Source: Deltaproteobacteria bacterium
Lineage (GTDB): Bacteria > Myxococcota_A > UBA796 > UBA2385
Direction of reading: 5' to 3'
DNA: 64,000 nt
NCBI GenBank assembly: GCA_016792625.1
Contig: JAEUKK010000160.1
Span: 1-64,000 of the forward strand
Below, piece by piece: positions 16,997 through 25,331 of the stretch; position 1 is the first letter of the stretch, and each line of letters begins with the position of its first letter. The position numbers and the translations under genes are program-made. Below the pieces are notes generated by a model. It made no database searches and was not told the origin of the DNA. It worked only from the letters and a program-made list of their open reading frames with translations.

Positions 16997-17598
16997 CGAA
17001 GCTCCTCGGCCACCTCGGCCAGCAGGCGCGCGAGGCGCGCCGCGTCCTCTCCCGGGGTCGCGCCGGGGCCCACCGGCGACACCAGCAGCACCACGCCGCC
17101 GATGCCCACGACCTGATCGTGGCGGTCATCCACCCCCAGCGCCGCGCGCATGCGCACGAGGCGGGGGGTCAGGGCCGCGGCTTGGGCGCGGGGGAAGCTG
17201 ATCGCCACCACGCAGGGCTGGGCCTCACACTCCGCGGCCAGCAGCTCGGCGCCGGTGGCCTCGAGCGCCGGCCGCAGCCGCTGCATGACCCGCGGCGGCA
17301 GGCCCCCGTTGGTGCCCGGCGCCGCGCCCGTGCCGGCCGTGGGCAGGCCGCGGGCCCGCGACTGCTCGGCGGCGAGGCTGGCCCGGGCGGCGTCGGCCCG
17401 GCGCTCGGCCTGCTCAAGCCGACCGGCGAGCGCGTCGAGCTCGGCCTCGCAGCTGCGCTCTTGGGCGCGCGGCGCCGCGGGGAAGAGCAGCCCGCCCGCG
17501 AGCACGAGGCCCAGCGCCGCCACCCAGGCCCAGCGGCCGGCGGGGTTGGCGGCGACCGCCGCGTCTGGGTGCGGATTGTCGGCGACCTTGCGGATCAT
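16993..17598 (-). CDS. Membrane-anchored coiled-coil protein (paralogue 2)
   Basis: 201 residues from ATG 17598, which has a strong GAGGAGGT ribosome site just upstream. A single hydrophobic helix (about 21-43) is followed by an Ala/Glu/Arg-rich coiled-coil (about 45-85), then a globular domain with CEAQPCVVAISFP and GVVLLVSPVGPGA. The layout matches the next gene, and both probably expose the Cys-pair domain to the periplasm. The two overlap by 4 bases and divergently face the SDR gene. Function unknown. Confidence 0.75.
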   Translation of the reverse strand: MIRKVADNPHPDAAVAANPAGRWAWVAALGLVLAGGLLFPAAPRAQERSCEAELDALAGRLEQAERRADAARASLAAEQSRARGLPTAGTGAAPGTNGGLPPRVMQRLRPALEATGAELLAAECEAQPCVVAISFPRAQAAALTPRLVRMRAALGVDDRHDQVVGIGGVVLLVSPVGPGATPGEDAARLARLLAEVAEELR

Positions 17599-17738
17599 GG
17601 GACCTCCTCGGGCGGCTTCGTTGGGGGCGCGCCGCACAGGGGGCTGTTCGGCCGGGTGCGGGCCGCCTGAACGGTTTTTGGCCCAGCCCGCTGGGGTCGG
17701 CGCCGGTTAGCCGCAGCTCCACCCACCCGGAGGGCCGC

Positions 17739-18740
17739 ATGAAGGCCGTGATCACCGGCGCCACCGGCCTGCTCGGGGCCAACCTCGCCGCCGCCCTCTG
17801 CGCCGCGGGCCACCGCCCGGTCTGCACCCGCCGCGGCCCCAGCCGCACCGCCGCGCTCGCCGACCTCGACGTGCTCTGGGTCGAGGCCGACCTCGCAGGC
17901 GAGGCCGCGCTCACCCGCGCCTTCACCGACGCTGACGTTGTTTTCCACTGCGCCGCCGCGGTGACCGTGCGCCGTCGGCCCAGCCCTGCGGTCACCGCCG
18001 CCAACGTCGACGGCACCCGGCGCGTGCTGGCCGCCTGCCGCGCCGCCAGGGTCGGGCGCCTGGTGCACACCTCGAGCACGGTCTGCGTCGGCCTCGCCCA
18101 CGGCCCCGCCGATGCGGACGAGGCCAGCCTGTGGGACTTGCCCGAGAACGGCCTCGCCGACGCCTACTCGACCACCAAGCGCGAAGCCGAGGCCCTGGTG
18201 CTCGCCGCCGAGGATCTCGACGTGGTGGTGGTCAACCCCGGCTTCATGCTCGGGCCCCGCGACCAGCGGCCGAGCTCGGGCGCCCTGCTGCTTGAGCTGC
18301 GCCGGGGCGCGATCCCCGCCTTGACCGCGGGCACCAACAGCTTCGTCGACGTGCGCGACGTCGCCCAGGGCATGCTCGCCGCCGCCGCCCGCGGGGTCCG
18401 CGGCGAGCGCTACATCCTCGGCGGACACAACCTCGCCTACGCCGAGGCCCTGCCCCAGTTCGCCGCCTGGATGGGCTGCCGCCCCCCGCGCCTGCGCGCC
18501 CCGGCCTGGCTCGGCGCGCCGCTCGGCTGGCTGGGCGACCTGCAAGAGCGCTTCATCGAGGGCGAGCCCTTCATCAACAGCGCGGTGGTGCGCTACGGCG
18601 GCTGCGCCGACTTCCGCTTCAGCTCGGCGAAGGCGGCGGCCGCGCTCGGCTACACCATCGGCCCGCTCGAGCCGGCGGTGCGCGACGCGCTCTCCTGGTG
18701 GGCGGCCCAGGGCATGCTCGACGGCCCGCCCCGGCGCTGA
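17739..18740 (+). CDS. NAD(P)-dependent extended SDR (epimerase/dehydratase family)
   Basis: 333-residue extended short-chain dehydrogenase. The cofactor motif GATGLLG is at 7-13, the strand VFHCAA follows, and the active-site pair YSTTK is near 143-147, preceded by HTSST. The C-terminal part has GGHNLAYAEALPQFAAWMG and PAWLGAPLGWLGD, like dihydroflavonol-reductase or HpnA-type SDRs. Substrate cannot be told. A GGTTAGCC box at 17705-17712 and AGGG ribosome site precede the ATG. Confidence 0.9.
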   Translation: MKAVITGATGLLGANLAAALCAAGHRPVCTRRGPSRTAALADLDVLWVEADLAGEAALTRAFTDADVVFHCAAAVTVRRRPSPAVTAANVDGTRRVLAACRAARVGRLVHTSSTVCVGLAHGPADADEASLWDLPENGLADAYSTTKREAEALVLAAEDLDVVVVNPGFMLGPRDQRPSSGALLLELRRGAIPALTAGTNSFVDVRDVAQGMLAAAARGVRGERYILGGHNLAYAEALPQFAAWMGCRPPRLRAPAWLGAPLGWLGDLQERFIEGEPFINSAVVRYGGCADFRFSSAKAAAALGYTIGPLEPAVRDALSWWAAQGMLDGPPRR

Positions 18741-18761
18741 GGGCGCGGCCTCCTCCCCTCT

Positions 18762-19793
18762 TTAGGCCGGGGGCGCGGCCGCCCCGACCACCGACAGCGC
18801 CGGCCCCGCGACCGCCGGCGCCGGCGGCCGGCGCAGCCCGTTCGACTGCCGCAGCACCGCCAAGAGCCCCACCGTGCGCACATCATCACGCAGCTCGGGC
18901 GGGGTCAGCGCCTGCACCATCGCGTGGTAGCGGGGCAAAAGGTACCAGGGCACGCTGAAGTTGGCGTGGTGCTCCCAGTGGTAGTGGATGTTGAAGGGCG
19001 AGAAGAGCGCCTGGCCCGGGTAGAAGTAGGTCCGGCTGCGCATCAGGGGCTCTTCGACCTGGGCGAGGCCCGCCGCGTGCTCCTGCGACTTCTTGAACAG
19101 GTTGAGCACGCTGACGAAGTTGAAGCCGTAGAGCACCACCAGGGGCGCGGCCGGGCCGATGGCGAAAGCGCCGGCCGCCGCCAGCCCGCCCCAGAGCAGG
19201 GTCGAGGGCAAGATCCGCTCGGCGGCGAAGCCATAGCGGCGCGACGGGTTGGCCACCACGCTCCACCCGGGGATGAGGTGCATCGCCACTTCACGCCAAA
19301 ACCGCGCCCCATCCTTCGGATCGGCGTCTTGGGGGTCGACCCCGACCACGCAGGGCTGCAGGTGGTGGGTGGTGTGCCCCTTCTCCCAGTGCTCGCGGTA
19401 GGCGGTAAAGGTCAGGTTGCCCACCAGCGCGCCGATCTGGTGGTTGAGCTGGCGGCTCTTCGCCCGGTCGGCGCTGAGCCAGAACATGCCGTGGCTGCAC
19501 TCGTGCACGATGAGCACAAAGACGCCGAGCAGCGTGCAGCCGAGGCCGACCGCGCCCACCGGCACCCACAGCCAAGCCGGCAGCACAAAACCGAGCGCGG
19601 CGACGCCGACCAGGGCGAGCAGCAGGCCCGCGGCCGCGACGCCGTTGATCAAGTTGTGCCGGCGCAGGTCTTGTTTGAGGTAGTGCAGCTCGTTGCCCGC
19701 GGCGACCGCCCGGCGCATCCACTCGGGGCGCTCGCTCCGCCCGCTCATCGGCGTATTGCCCGCCGCCTGCTCCGCCCGCTCCGCCTGCGCCAT
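18762..19793 (-). CDS. Membrane fatty acid desaturase
   Basis: 343 residues from ATG 19793, chosen because GGAGGAG lies just upstream; an in-frame start 42 bases further up is less well placed. Three histidine boxes typical of non-haem diiron acyl desaturases are present: HECSH (97-101), HTTHH (140-144) and HWEHH (about 268-272), set among hydrophobic helix pairs. It would introduce double bonds into membrane lipid acyl chains or a related lipid. The preceding GMC operon on the same strand is separate. Exact regiospecificity is not visible. Confidence 0.9.
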   Translation of the reverse strand: MAQAERAEQAAGNTPMSGRSERPEWMRRAVAAGNELHYLKQDLRRHNLINGVAAAGLLLALVGVAALGFVLPAWLWVPVGAVGLGCTLLGVFVLIVHECSHGMFWLSADRAKSRQLNHQIGALVGNLTFTAYREHWEKGHTTHHLQPCVVGVDPQDADPKDGARFWREVAMHLIPGWSVVANPSRRYGFAAERILPSTLLWGGLAAAGAFAIGPAAPLVVLYGFNFVSVLNLFKKSQEHAAGLAQVEEPLMRSRTYFYPGQALFSPFNIHYHWEHHANFSVPWYLLPRYHAMVQALTPPELRDDVRTVGLLAVLRQSNGLRRPPAPAVAGPALSVVGAAAPPA

Positions 19794-19891
19794 CGCCGTC
19801 TCCTCCGCGGGGCCGTCCCGGTCCCCCACGCGCACCCTACGCGAGGCGGGGCCGCCCTGGATCGGCGATCAGCGCCCGACCCTGCCCGCGG

Positions 19892-21436
19892 TCAGCCCAC
19901 GGCGGCGGCCACAAAAGCGCGGGCGCGGTGGGCGAGGCCATAGACGGTCTGGCTGGGGTTCACGCCGAGCGCGGTGGGCAGGGCCGAGCCGTCGACCACG
20001 AAGAGGTTCTCGACGGTGTGGTGGCGGTGATCGGGCCGCACCACGCTGTTCTCGGGCTTCGGCCCCATGGTGCAGCCGCCCATCTGGTGCGCGGTGAAGA
20101 TCGCGTGTTGAAACGCGCCGTAGGGCGCCTGGTCGAGCAGGGGCAGGTCGGCCTCGGCGCGCAGCAGCACCGGCTGGGCGTGCAGGGTGCCCACCTCACG
20201 CGCCCCCGCGGCGAGGTGCACCTTGGCCAGCACCTTGTGGCTCTCGGCCATCGCCTCGATGAGCGCCGGCCGCACCGGGTAGTCGAGCTTGGGGTCGCCG
20301 CTGGGCTTGAGGCTGACCACCCCGCCCTCGTCGCCGGGCAGCAGGCCGTCGACGTGCAGCGAGAGCAGCGCGCTCAAGTTGGGCAGCCGGGCCAAGAAGT
20401 CGCCGAGCTGCGGGCCGATCATCGCCGTCGCCGTGCTCGCCAACATGGGCTGCATCGGCGCAGCTTCAAGGAAGAAGCCCATCTTATCGGCGCCGCGGTC
20501 AATGAATTGGTGCGAGCCCACCGACTGGGGCGCCCCCGCATAGGGCGCGATGAGGTGGTCATAGACGCCGGCCACGCCGATCACGGGGTGGATGAAGGTG
20601 CGCAGGCCGACCCGCCCGTTGGGGTTCAGGCCGCTGCGCAGCAGCAGGGCCGGCGAGTTGATCGCGCCGCCGCAGAGCGCGACGACCTTGGCCTGCACCT
20701 GCACCACCCGGCCCATGGTCGCCCGGCTGCCCGGGGCCCGCACCCGCGCGACCGCCCCGCTCACCCGCCCGTCGCGCATGGTCAGGGTGTCGACCTCGAC
20801 GTCGCTGTAGAGGCGCAGGCCCCCCTCGACCGCGTCGGGCAAGAAGGTCACGTGCATGCCCTGCTTGCCGTCGACCGGGCAGCCGACCCCGCAGAGGCCC
20901 GAATTGGCGCAGCCGCGCACGTTCCGGCGCAGGGGGCTCGCCTCCCAGCCCAGGGCCCGCGCGCCCCGCAGCAGGGCGCGGTTGTTCTCGTTGGCCCGCT
21001 CCTCGGGCCAGGTGGCGATGCCCAGCCGCTGCTCGATGGCCTCGAAGTGCGGCCGCAGGCTCTCCTCGTCGAGGCCCTCGATCCCGTGCACCTCGGCCCA
21101 GTGGCGCAGCACCCGCGGCGGCGTGCGAAAGCAGGTGGTCCAGTTCACCGTCGTGCTGCCGCCCACCGAACGGCCCTGCAGCACGGCGATCGAGAGGTCG
21201 GCCGTCGCCCGGGCCCCCTGCTCTTGGTAGAGGTTGACGAAGGCCGCGCCCTCGTCGCCCTGGAAACTTCGGCGCGTCTGGTAGGGCCCCGCCTCGAGCA
21301 TCACGACGTCGAGGCCCGCCTCGACCAGCCCGGCGGCGAGCACGGCCCCGCCCGCGCCCGAGCCGATGACCAGCACATCGCAGCGCTCGGCGACATCAGC
21401 GGTCAGCGCGCGACCTTCGGTGATCTGACCCTTCAT
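19892..21436 (-). CDS. GMC-family FAD oxidoreductase
   Basis: 514 residues from ATG 21436. The FAD motif VLVIGSGAGGAV lies at residues 22-32, GGSTTVNW follows, a Cys-rich stretch CGVGCPVDGKQG is in the middle, and the C-terminal NLFVVDGSALPTALGVNPSQTVYGLA is the GMC signature. The start overlaps the stop of the upstream small subunit (ATGA), matching two-subunit alcohol/sugar dehydrogenases. The longer open frame adds a Cys/Ser-rich stretch that is just the small subunit gene read out of frame. The substrate may be an alcohol, polyol or sterol. Confidence 0.9.
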   Translation of the reverse strand: MKGQITEGRALTADVAERCDVLVIGSGAGGAVLAAGLVEAGLDVVMLEAGPYQTRRSFQGDEGAAFVNLYQEQGARATADLSIAVLQGRSVGGSTTVNWTTCFRTPPRVLRHWAEVHGIEGLDEESLRPHFEAIEQRLGIATWPEERANENNRALLRGARALGWEASPLRRNVRGCANSGLCGVGCPVDGKQGMHVTFLPDAVEGGLRLYSDVEVDTLTMRDGRVSGAVARVRAPGSRATMGRVVQVQAKVVALCGGAINSPALLLRSGLNPNGRVGLRTFIHPVIGVAGVYDHLIAPYAGAPQSVGSHQFIDRGADKMGFFLEAAPMQPMLASTATAMIGPQLGDFLARLPNLSALLSLHVDGLLPGDEGGVVSLKPSGDPKLDYPVRPALIEAMAESHKVLAKVHLAAGAREVGTLHAQPVLLRAEADLPLLDQAPYGAFQHAIFTAHQMGGCTMGPKPENSVVRPDHRHHTVENLFVVDGSALPTALGVNPSQTVYGLAHRARAFVAAAVG

Positions 21437-22215
21437 GGCGACACCTGGGCGGGAGCAGTCGGAGCAACCGGAGCAACCGGAGCAACCGAAGAAGGAGGAG
21501 AGCCCAAAGGGGAGGCGGGCGGGGCCGCGCCCGCCGAAGCCCCGCCGCTGGCCCCATCCGGAGGAGCAGCCGCATCCGCCCCCGGCGCCGAGAACGGCGA
21601 GGCGGTCGGGTCCCACAGCGCGCGGTCTTGGGCCGGCTGGCGGTCGGGCGCGCTGGCTTGGCCGAAGTCGGGCGGGCCGGGGTAGCCGACCGCGGCGAAG
21701 GTGCGCGGGTCGGCGAAGTAGGCGGTGGCGCAGAGGCCGCGCAGGGCCTTGAACGCGGTCTGGCGCACGGGCAGGGCGCTGATCTTCCAGCCCTCGAGGC
21801 TGCGGCGGCGCAGGGCCAGCGGGCGGCTCGAGAAGGGCCCCACCCGCTGGTCGAGGATGGCGCCAGCCAGGGCGCTCTCGAGCAGGTGCAGCGCGACGAC
21901 GATCTGATCAGCGTCAGCCGGATCCATCCGGGCGAGCACGGCGTCGACCTTGGCCGCCACGCCCAGCGCGCTCGGGCGGGGCCAGGGCGGGCCGTCGGGG
22001 CAGACCGCCTCGGCCACCGCGACCAAAATGGCGTGGGTGCGCGGGCTCAGCACCTGCAGCAGCAACGGCGGCTCGACGCTGGCGCCGGGCCAGGCCTGCA
22101 GCCCGCCCGCTGCCGCGCCGGCCACGAGCAGCCCGCCCAGGCCGAGCTTGAGGACCGCGCGCCGCGAGGCGCCCGCCCCGCCGCCCCGCGCGCCATACTC
22201 CGGGCTGTCCGCCAT
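21433..22215 (-). CDS. Tat-exported gluconate 2-dehydrogenase subunit 3-like protein
   Basis: 260 residues beginning with a twin-arginine-type signal (ASRRAVLKLG followed by a hydrophobic Gly/Ala stretch). The middle, with LSPRTHAILVAVAEAVCPDG, is typical of the subunit that escorts GMC or FAD dehydrogenases across the membrane. The C-terminus is low-complexity (VAPVAPVAPTAPA) from a short GGAGCAACC DNA repeat. Start and stop fit an operon with the GMC subunit just downstream, so the complex is predicted to act in the periplasm. Confidence 0.8.
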   Translation of the reverse strand: MADSPEYGARGGGAGASRRAVLKLGLGGLLVAGAAAGGLQAWPGASVEPPLLLQVLSPRTHAILVAVAEAVCPDGPPWPRPSALGVAAKVDAVLARMDPADADQIVVALHLLESALAGAILDQRVGPFSSRPLALRRRSLEGWKISALPVRQTAFKALRGLCATAYFADPRTFAAVGYPGPPDFGQASAPDRQPAQDRALWDPTASPFSAPGADAAAPPDGASGGASAGAAPPASPLGSPPSSVAPVAPVAPTAPAQVSP

Positions 22216-22290
22216 CCGCCCTCCCAGCGGCGCCGCCGCCGCGGCTCCACCCTACCAGAGCGGCGGGCGCCCGCAGCCCCGAGGTCCACG

Positions 22291-22557
22291 ATGCACCCGC
22301 GTTTCCGCATCAACCAGATGAAGCTGCAAAAGGCGCTGGACGAGGCGGTCGAAGAGGCGCTCTGGCGCGTGCAGCACGGCCCGCGCCTGCCCGGCGCGCT
22401 GGCCGACGCGGCCCGCCAGGTCTTGCGCAGCGGCGGGGTCGAGGGGGCCCAGGTCAGCGTCGAGCAGGCCCAAGACGGCGGCTGGGTGGTGAACGTGCGC
22501 CTGCCGGCGAGCGCGCCCCTCACCGAGCAGGTGCGCGTGCGGGTCGGGCCGCTCTGA
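22291..22557 (+). CDS. Small hypothetical protein
   Basis: 88 residues from ATG 22291, with GAGGT upstream. An N-terminal amphipathic helix (KALDEAVEEALWRVQHG) is followed by ADAARQVLRSGGVEGAQVSVEQ and an alternating beta pattern ending in LTEQVRVRVGPL. No signal peptide, membrane helix or known motif. The frame is open further upstream, but that stretch is antisense to the Tat subunit gene. Role unknown. Confidence 0.6.
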   Translation: MHPRFRINQMKLQKALDEAVEEALWRVQHGPRLPGALADAARQVLRSGGVEGAQVSVEQAQDGGWVVNVRLPASAPLTEQVRVRVGPL

Positions 22558-22671
22558 GGGCGCTCTGGGGCCCCGGCCGCCGACGGCTCGGTGACAAGCG
22601 GGCCCCCGTCCGGCAGGTTCGCGCCCCAGCGGCGGGGTCCGGCTGGTATCGTCAGCGGCCTGGAGTCCCCG

Positions 22672-25254
22672 ATGCGCCCGCCCCTCTCCTTCGCCCTGCC
22701 CGCGCCCCTCCTCCCCCTGCTGATCGGCGCCTTGCTCGCCGGCTGCGACGGCGCGCCTGACCCCAAAGCCGACGGCGCGGTCGACGGCCTGAGCCCCAGC
22801 GCCGAAGATGGCGACGGCGACGGATTTTCGGCCGAAGACGACTGCAACGACCAAGACGCGGGCACCTTCCCCGGCGCGGTCGAGCGCTGCGACGGCCTCG
22901 ACAACGACTGCGACGGCGCGGTCGACGAAGACGTGCAGGGCGAGTTCTACGCCGACGCCGACGGCGATGGCTTCGGCGACCCCGCGACGCCGATCACGGC
23001 CTGCGAGGCGCCCGACGGCGCGGTGCCCACCGCCACCGACTGCGACGACGCCGACCCGGCGGTCTTCCCCAGCGCCGATGAGCTCTGCGACGGCGTTGAC
23101 AACAACTGCGACGGCGTGGCCGACGAGGGTGAGCGCACCACCGCCTACACCGACGCCGACGCCGACGGCTGGGGCGACGAGGCCACCGCGGTCACCGTCT
23201 GCGGGCTCGGGCCCGACCAAGTCGAGCGGCCCGGCGACTGCGATGACGCGGCGGCGGGCAGCAACCCCGAGGCGGCCGAGGTCTGTGACGAGCAAGACAA
23301 CGACTGCGACGATGTTGTCGACGAGGGCGTCGGCACGACCTGGTACGCCGACACCGACGGCGACGGCTTTGGCAACGTGGCGATCAGCACCGTCGCCTGC
23401 AGCGAGCCGGTCGGCTACGCGCCGGTCCCCGGCGACTGCGACGAGGGCGACGCGGCGGCCTACCCGGGCGCCGACGAGTGGTGCAACGGCAAAGATGACG
23501 ACTGCGAGGGCGACATCGACGAGCCCGACGCGGTCGACGCGCTGACCTGGCACGCCGACGGCGACGGCGACCGCTACGGCCTCGCCGCCGACACCACCGC
23601 GGCCTGCGCGCAGCCGGCCGGTTTTGTGGCCCCCACGGCCACTTTTGACTGCGACGACGCCCGCGCGCTCAGCAACCCCGGCGCCGACGAGACCTGCAGC
23701 GGCCTCGATGACGACTGTGACGGCCTGGTCGACGAGCCCGACGCGGTCGACGCGCCGACCTGGTGGCTCGACGCCGACGGCGATGGGGTCGGGGGCGCCC
23801 GCCTCAGCCAGCGCGCCTGCACAGCGCCGGTCGGCTACGCCGCGCTGAGCACCGACTGCGACGACCTGCGGGCCCTGACCTTCCCCGGCGCGGCCGAGTC
23901 CTGCAATGACATCGACGACGACTGCGACGGCGTGGCCGACGACGGCTTGGCCACGCCCACGCTCTACCGCGACGGCGACGGCGACGGTTTTGGCGACCCG
24001 GCGGGCGCCCGCACCGACTGCGACGCCCTGCCCGGCTACGTCGCCAACAACACCGACTGCGACGATGCCCGCAGCAGCGCCAACCCCGGCGCGACCGAGG
24101 TCTGCGACGGGGTCGACAACGACTGCGACGGCAGCCTCGACGCCGCCGACCCGAGCATCAGCGGCGCCACCACCGTCTACACCGACGCCGACGGCGACAG
24201 CTACGGGGCCGGCGCCGCCCAGCGGGCCTGCGGGGTGCCCACCGGCACCGCCACCCGGGCCGGCGACTGCGACGACGGCCTGTCGGCGGTCAACCCCGCC
24301 GCCGCCGAGGTCTGCAACGGCCGCGACGACGACTGCGACAGCCTGGTCGACGACGCCGACCCGGGGCGCCTCGGCGGCTCGGTCTTCTACACCGACGCCG
24401 ACGGCGACAGCTACGGGGTGACGACCGCGACCACCACCGCCTGCAGCCGCCCCACCGGCACGGCGGCCCTGGCCGGCGACTGCGATGACGCCCGGGCCAC
24501 CGCCAACCCCGGGGCCAGCGAGCTGTGCAACGCGCTCGATGATGACTGCGACGGCGTCGAAGACGACGGCGTGGTCGGCACCGGCGCGGCCTGCGGCGCG
24601 CTCGACTGCCAAGATATCCTCGACCTGAACCCGTCGGCGGCCAGCGGCACCTACTACATCGACCCGACGCTCGACGGCACGGGCTACCAGGTGCAGTGCG
24701 AGATGACGACCGCCGGGGGTGGCTGGACGCTCATCGCCACCCAAGACTGGAGCGGCGGGGTCTGGACCACCACCAACGTGCGCGACGCGGTGCTCATCGG
24801 CAGCCTGAGCACGACCAGCGACTTTAAGGGCCAGGCCTGGAACGACCTGCCCTTCTCTGACCTGCTGTTCGAGAACGGCCTGCAGTACGCTGAGTACGAG
24901 GGCGTGCACAGCGGCGCCTCGAGCTTCCACACCTGGCAGGGGGCCATCCCCCGCAACTGCGGGCACGGCACCGTCTACACTTGGCCGATGACCAGCGGCA
25001 CCCTGAGCTGGACGGGCCAGTGCAGCACCAACCTCTACATGCACGTGCGGGACTGGGACGGCACCATCGGCTGCCCCTCGACCAGCGCCGACGACGGCGA
25101 CGGCCCGGCGTGGAGCAGCGGCTTCAACAACGGCTGCCGCCTCGACGACCCGAGCCTCTCGGGCTGGTGGCGCCACGGCAACGCCGGCGGCGGCGTCTGG
25201 ACCACCAACTTCCCCTGGACGGCCTCGCGCGCGCTGCGCATGTACGTCCGTTGA
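22672..25254 (+). CDS. Lipoprotein with MopE-like metal-binding repeats and a fibrinogen-like C-terminal domain
   Basis: 860 residues from ATG 22672. A lipoprotein signal ends in LLAGC (Cys25). About ten repeats follow, of roughly 50 residues, with the pattern DGDGFGD...C...DCDD...P.A.E.CDG.DNDCDG..DE, the putative metal-binding motif of MopE and many myxobacterial surface proteins. The last 220 residues (GTYYIDP..., YQVQCEMTTAGGGWTLIA) look like a fibrinogen-related domain. Predicted to be surface-exposed, calcium- or copper-binding and disulfide-rich. It is a tandem paralogue of the next gene. Confidence 0.88.
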   Translation: MRPPLSFALPAPLLPLLIGALLAGCDGAPDPKADGAVDGLSPSAEDGDGDGFSAEDDCNDQDAGTFPGAVERCDGLDNDCDGAVDEDVQGEFYADADGDGFGDPATPITACEAPDGAVPTATDCDDADPAVFPSADELCDGVDNNCDGVADEGERTTAYTDADADGWGDEATAVTVCGLGPDQVERPGDCDDAAAGSNPEAAEVCDEQDNDCDDVVDEGVGTTWYADTDGDGFGNVAISTVACSEPVGYAPVPGDCDEGDAAAYPGADEWCNGKDDDCEGDIDEPDAVDALTWHADGDGDRYGLAADTTAACAQPAGFVAPTATFDCDDARALSNPGADETCSGLDDDCDGLVDEPDAVDAPTWWLDADGDGVGGARLSQRACTAPVGYAALSTDCDDLRALTFPGAAESCNDIDDDCDGVADDGLATPTLYRDGDGDGFGDPAGARTDCDALPGYVANNTDCDDARSSANPGATEVCDGVDNDCDGSLDAADPSISGATTVYTDADGDSYGAGAAQRACGVPTGTATRAGDCDDGLSAVNPAAAEVCNGRDDDCDSLVDDADPGRLGGSVFYTDADGDSYGVTTATTTACSRPTGTAALAGDCDDARATANPGASELCNALDDDCDGVEDDGVVGTGAACGALDCQDILDLNPSAASGTYYIDPTLDGTGYQVQCEMTTAGGGWTLIATQDWSGGVWTTTNVRDAVLIGSLSTTSDFKGQAWNDLPFSDLLFENGLQYAEYEGVHSGASSFHTWQGAIPRNCGHGTVYTWPMTSGTLSWTGQCSTNLYMHVRDWDGTIGCPSTSADDGDGPAWSSGFNNGCRLDDPSLSGWWRHGNAGGGVWTTNFPWTASRALRMYVR

Positions 25255-25331
25255 GCATCTGACCGGGGGCCTCTCTACCCAGCCCCTAGGCGCAGCGCCC
25301 CCTTCTCCCCTCGCCTCGCTCGGAGCCCCCC

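Noticed and set aside
21437..21616. Cys/Ser-rich N-terminus of the GMC enzyme
   Set aside because: It is the out-of-frame reading of the GGAGCAACC repeat in the upstream Tat-subunit gene; the FAD motif follows ATG 21436.
22252..25176. Long minus-strand open frame of over 900 codons opposite the first MopE gene
   Set aside because: Val/Ala/Gly-rich antisense of a repetitive GC-rich gene; no start site or motif, and the plus strand has a lipobox and clear domains.
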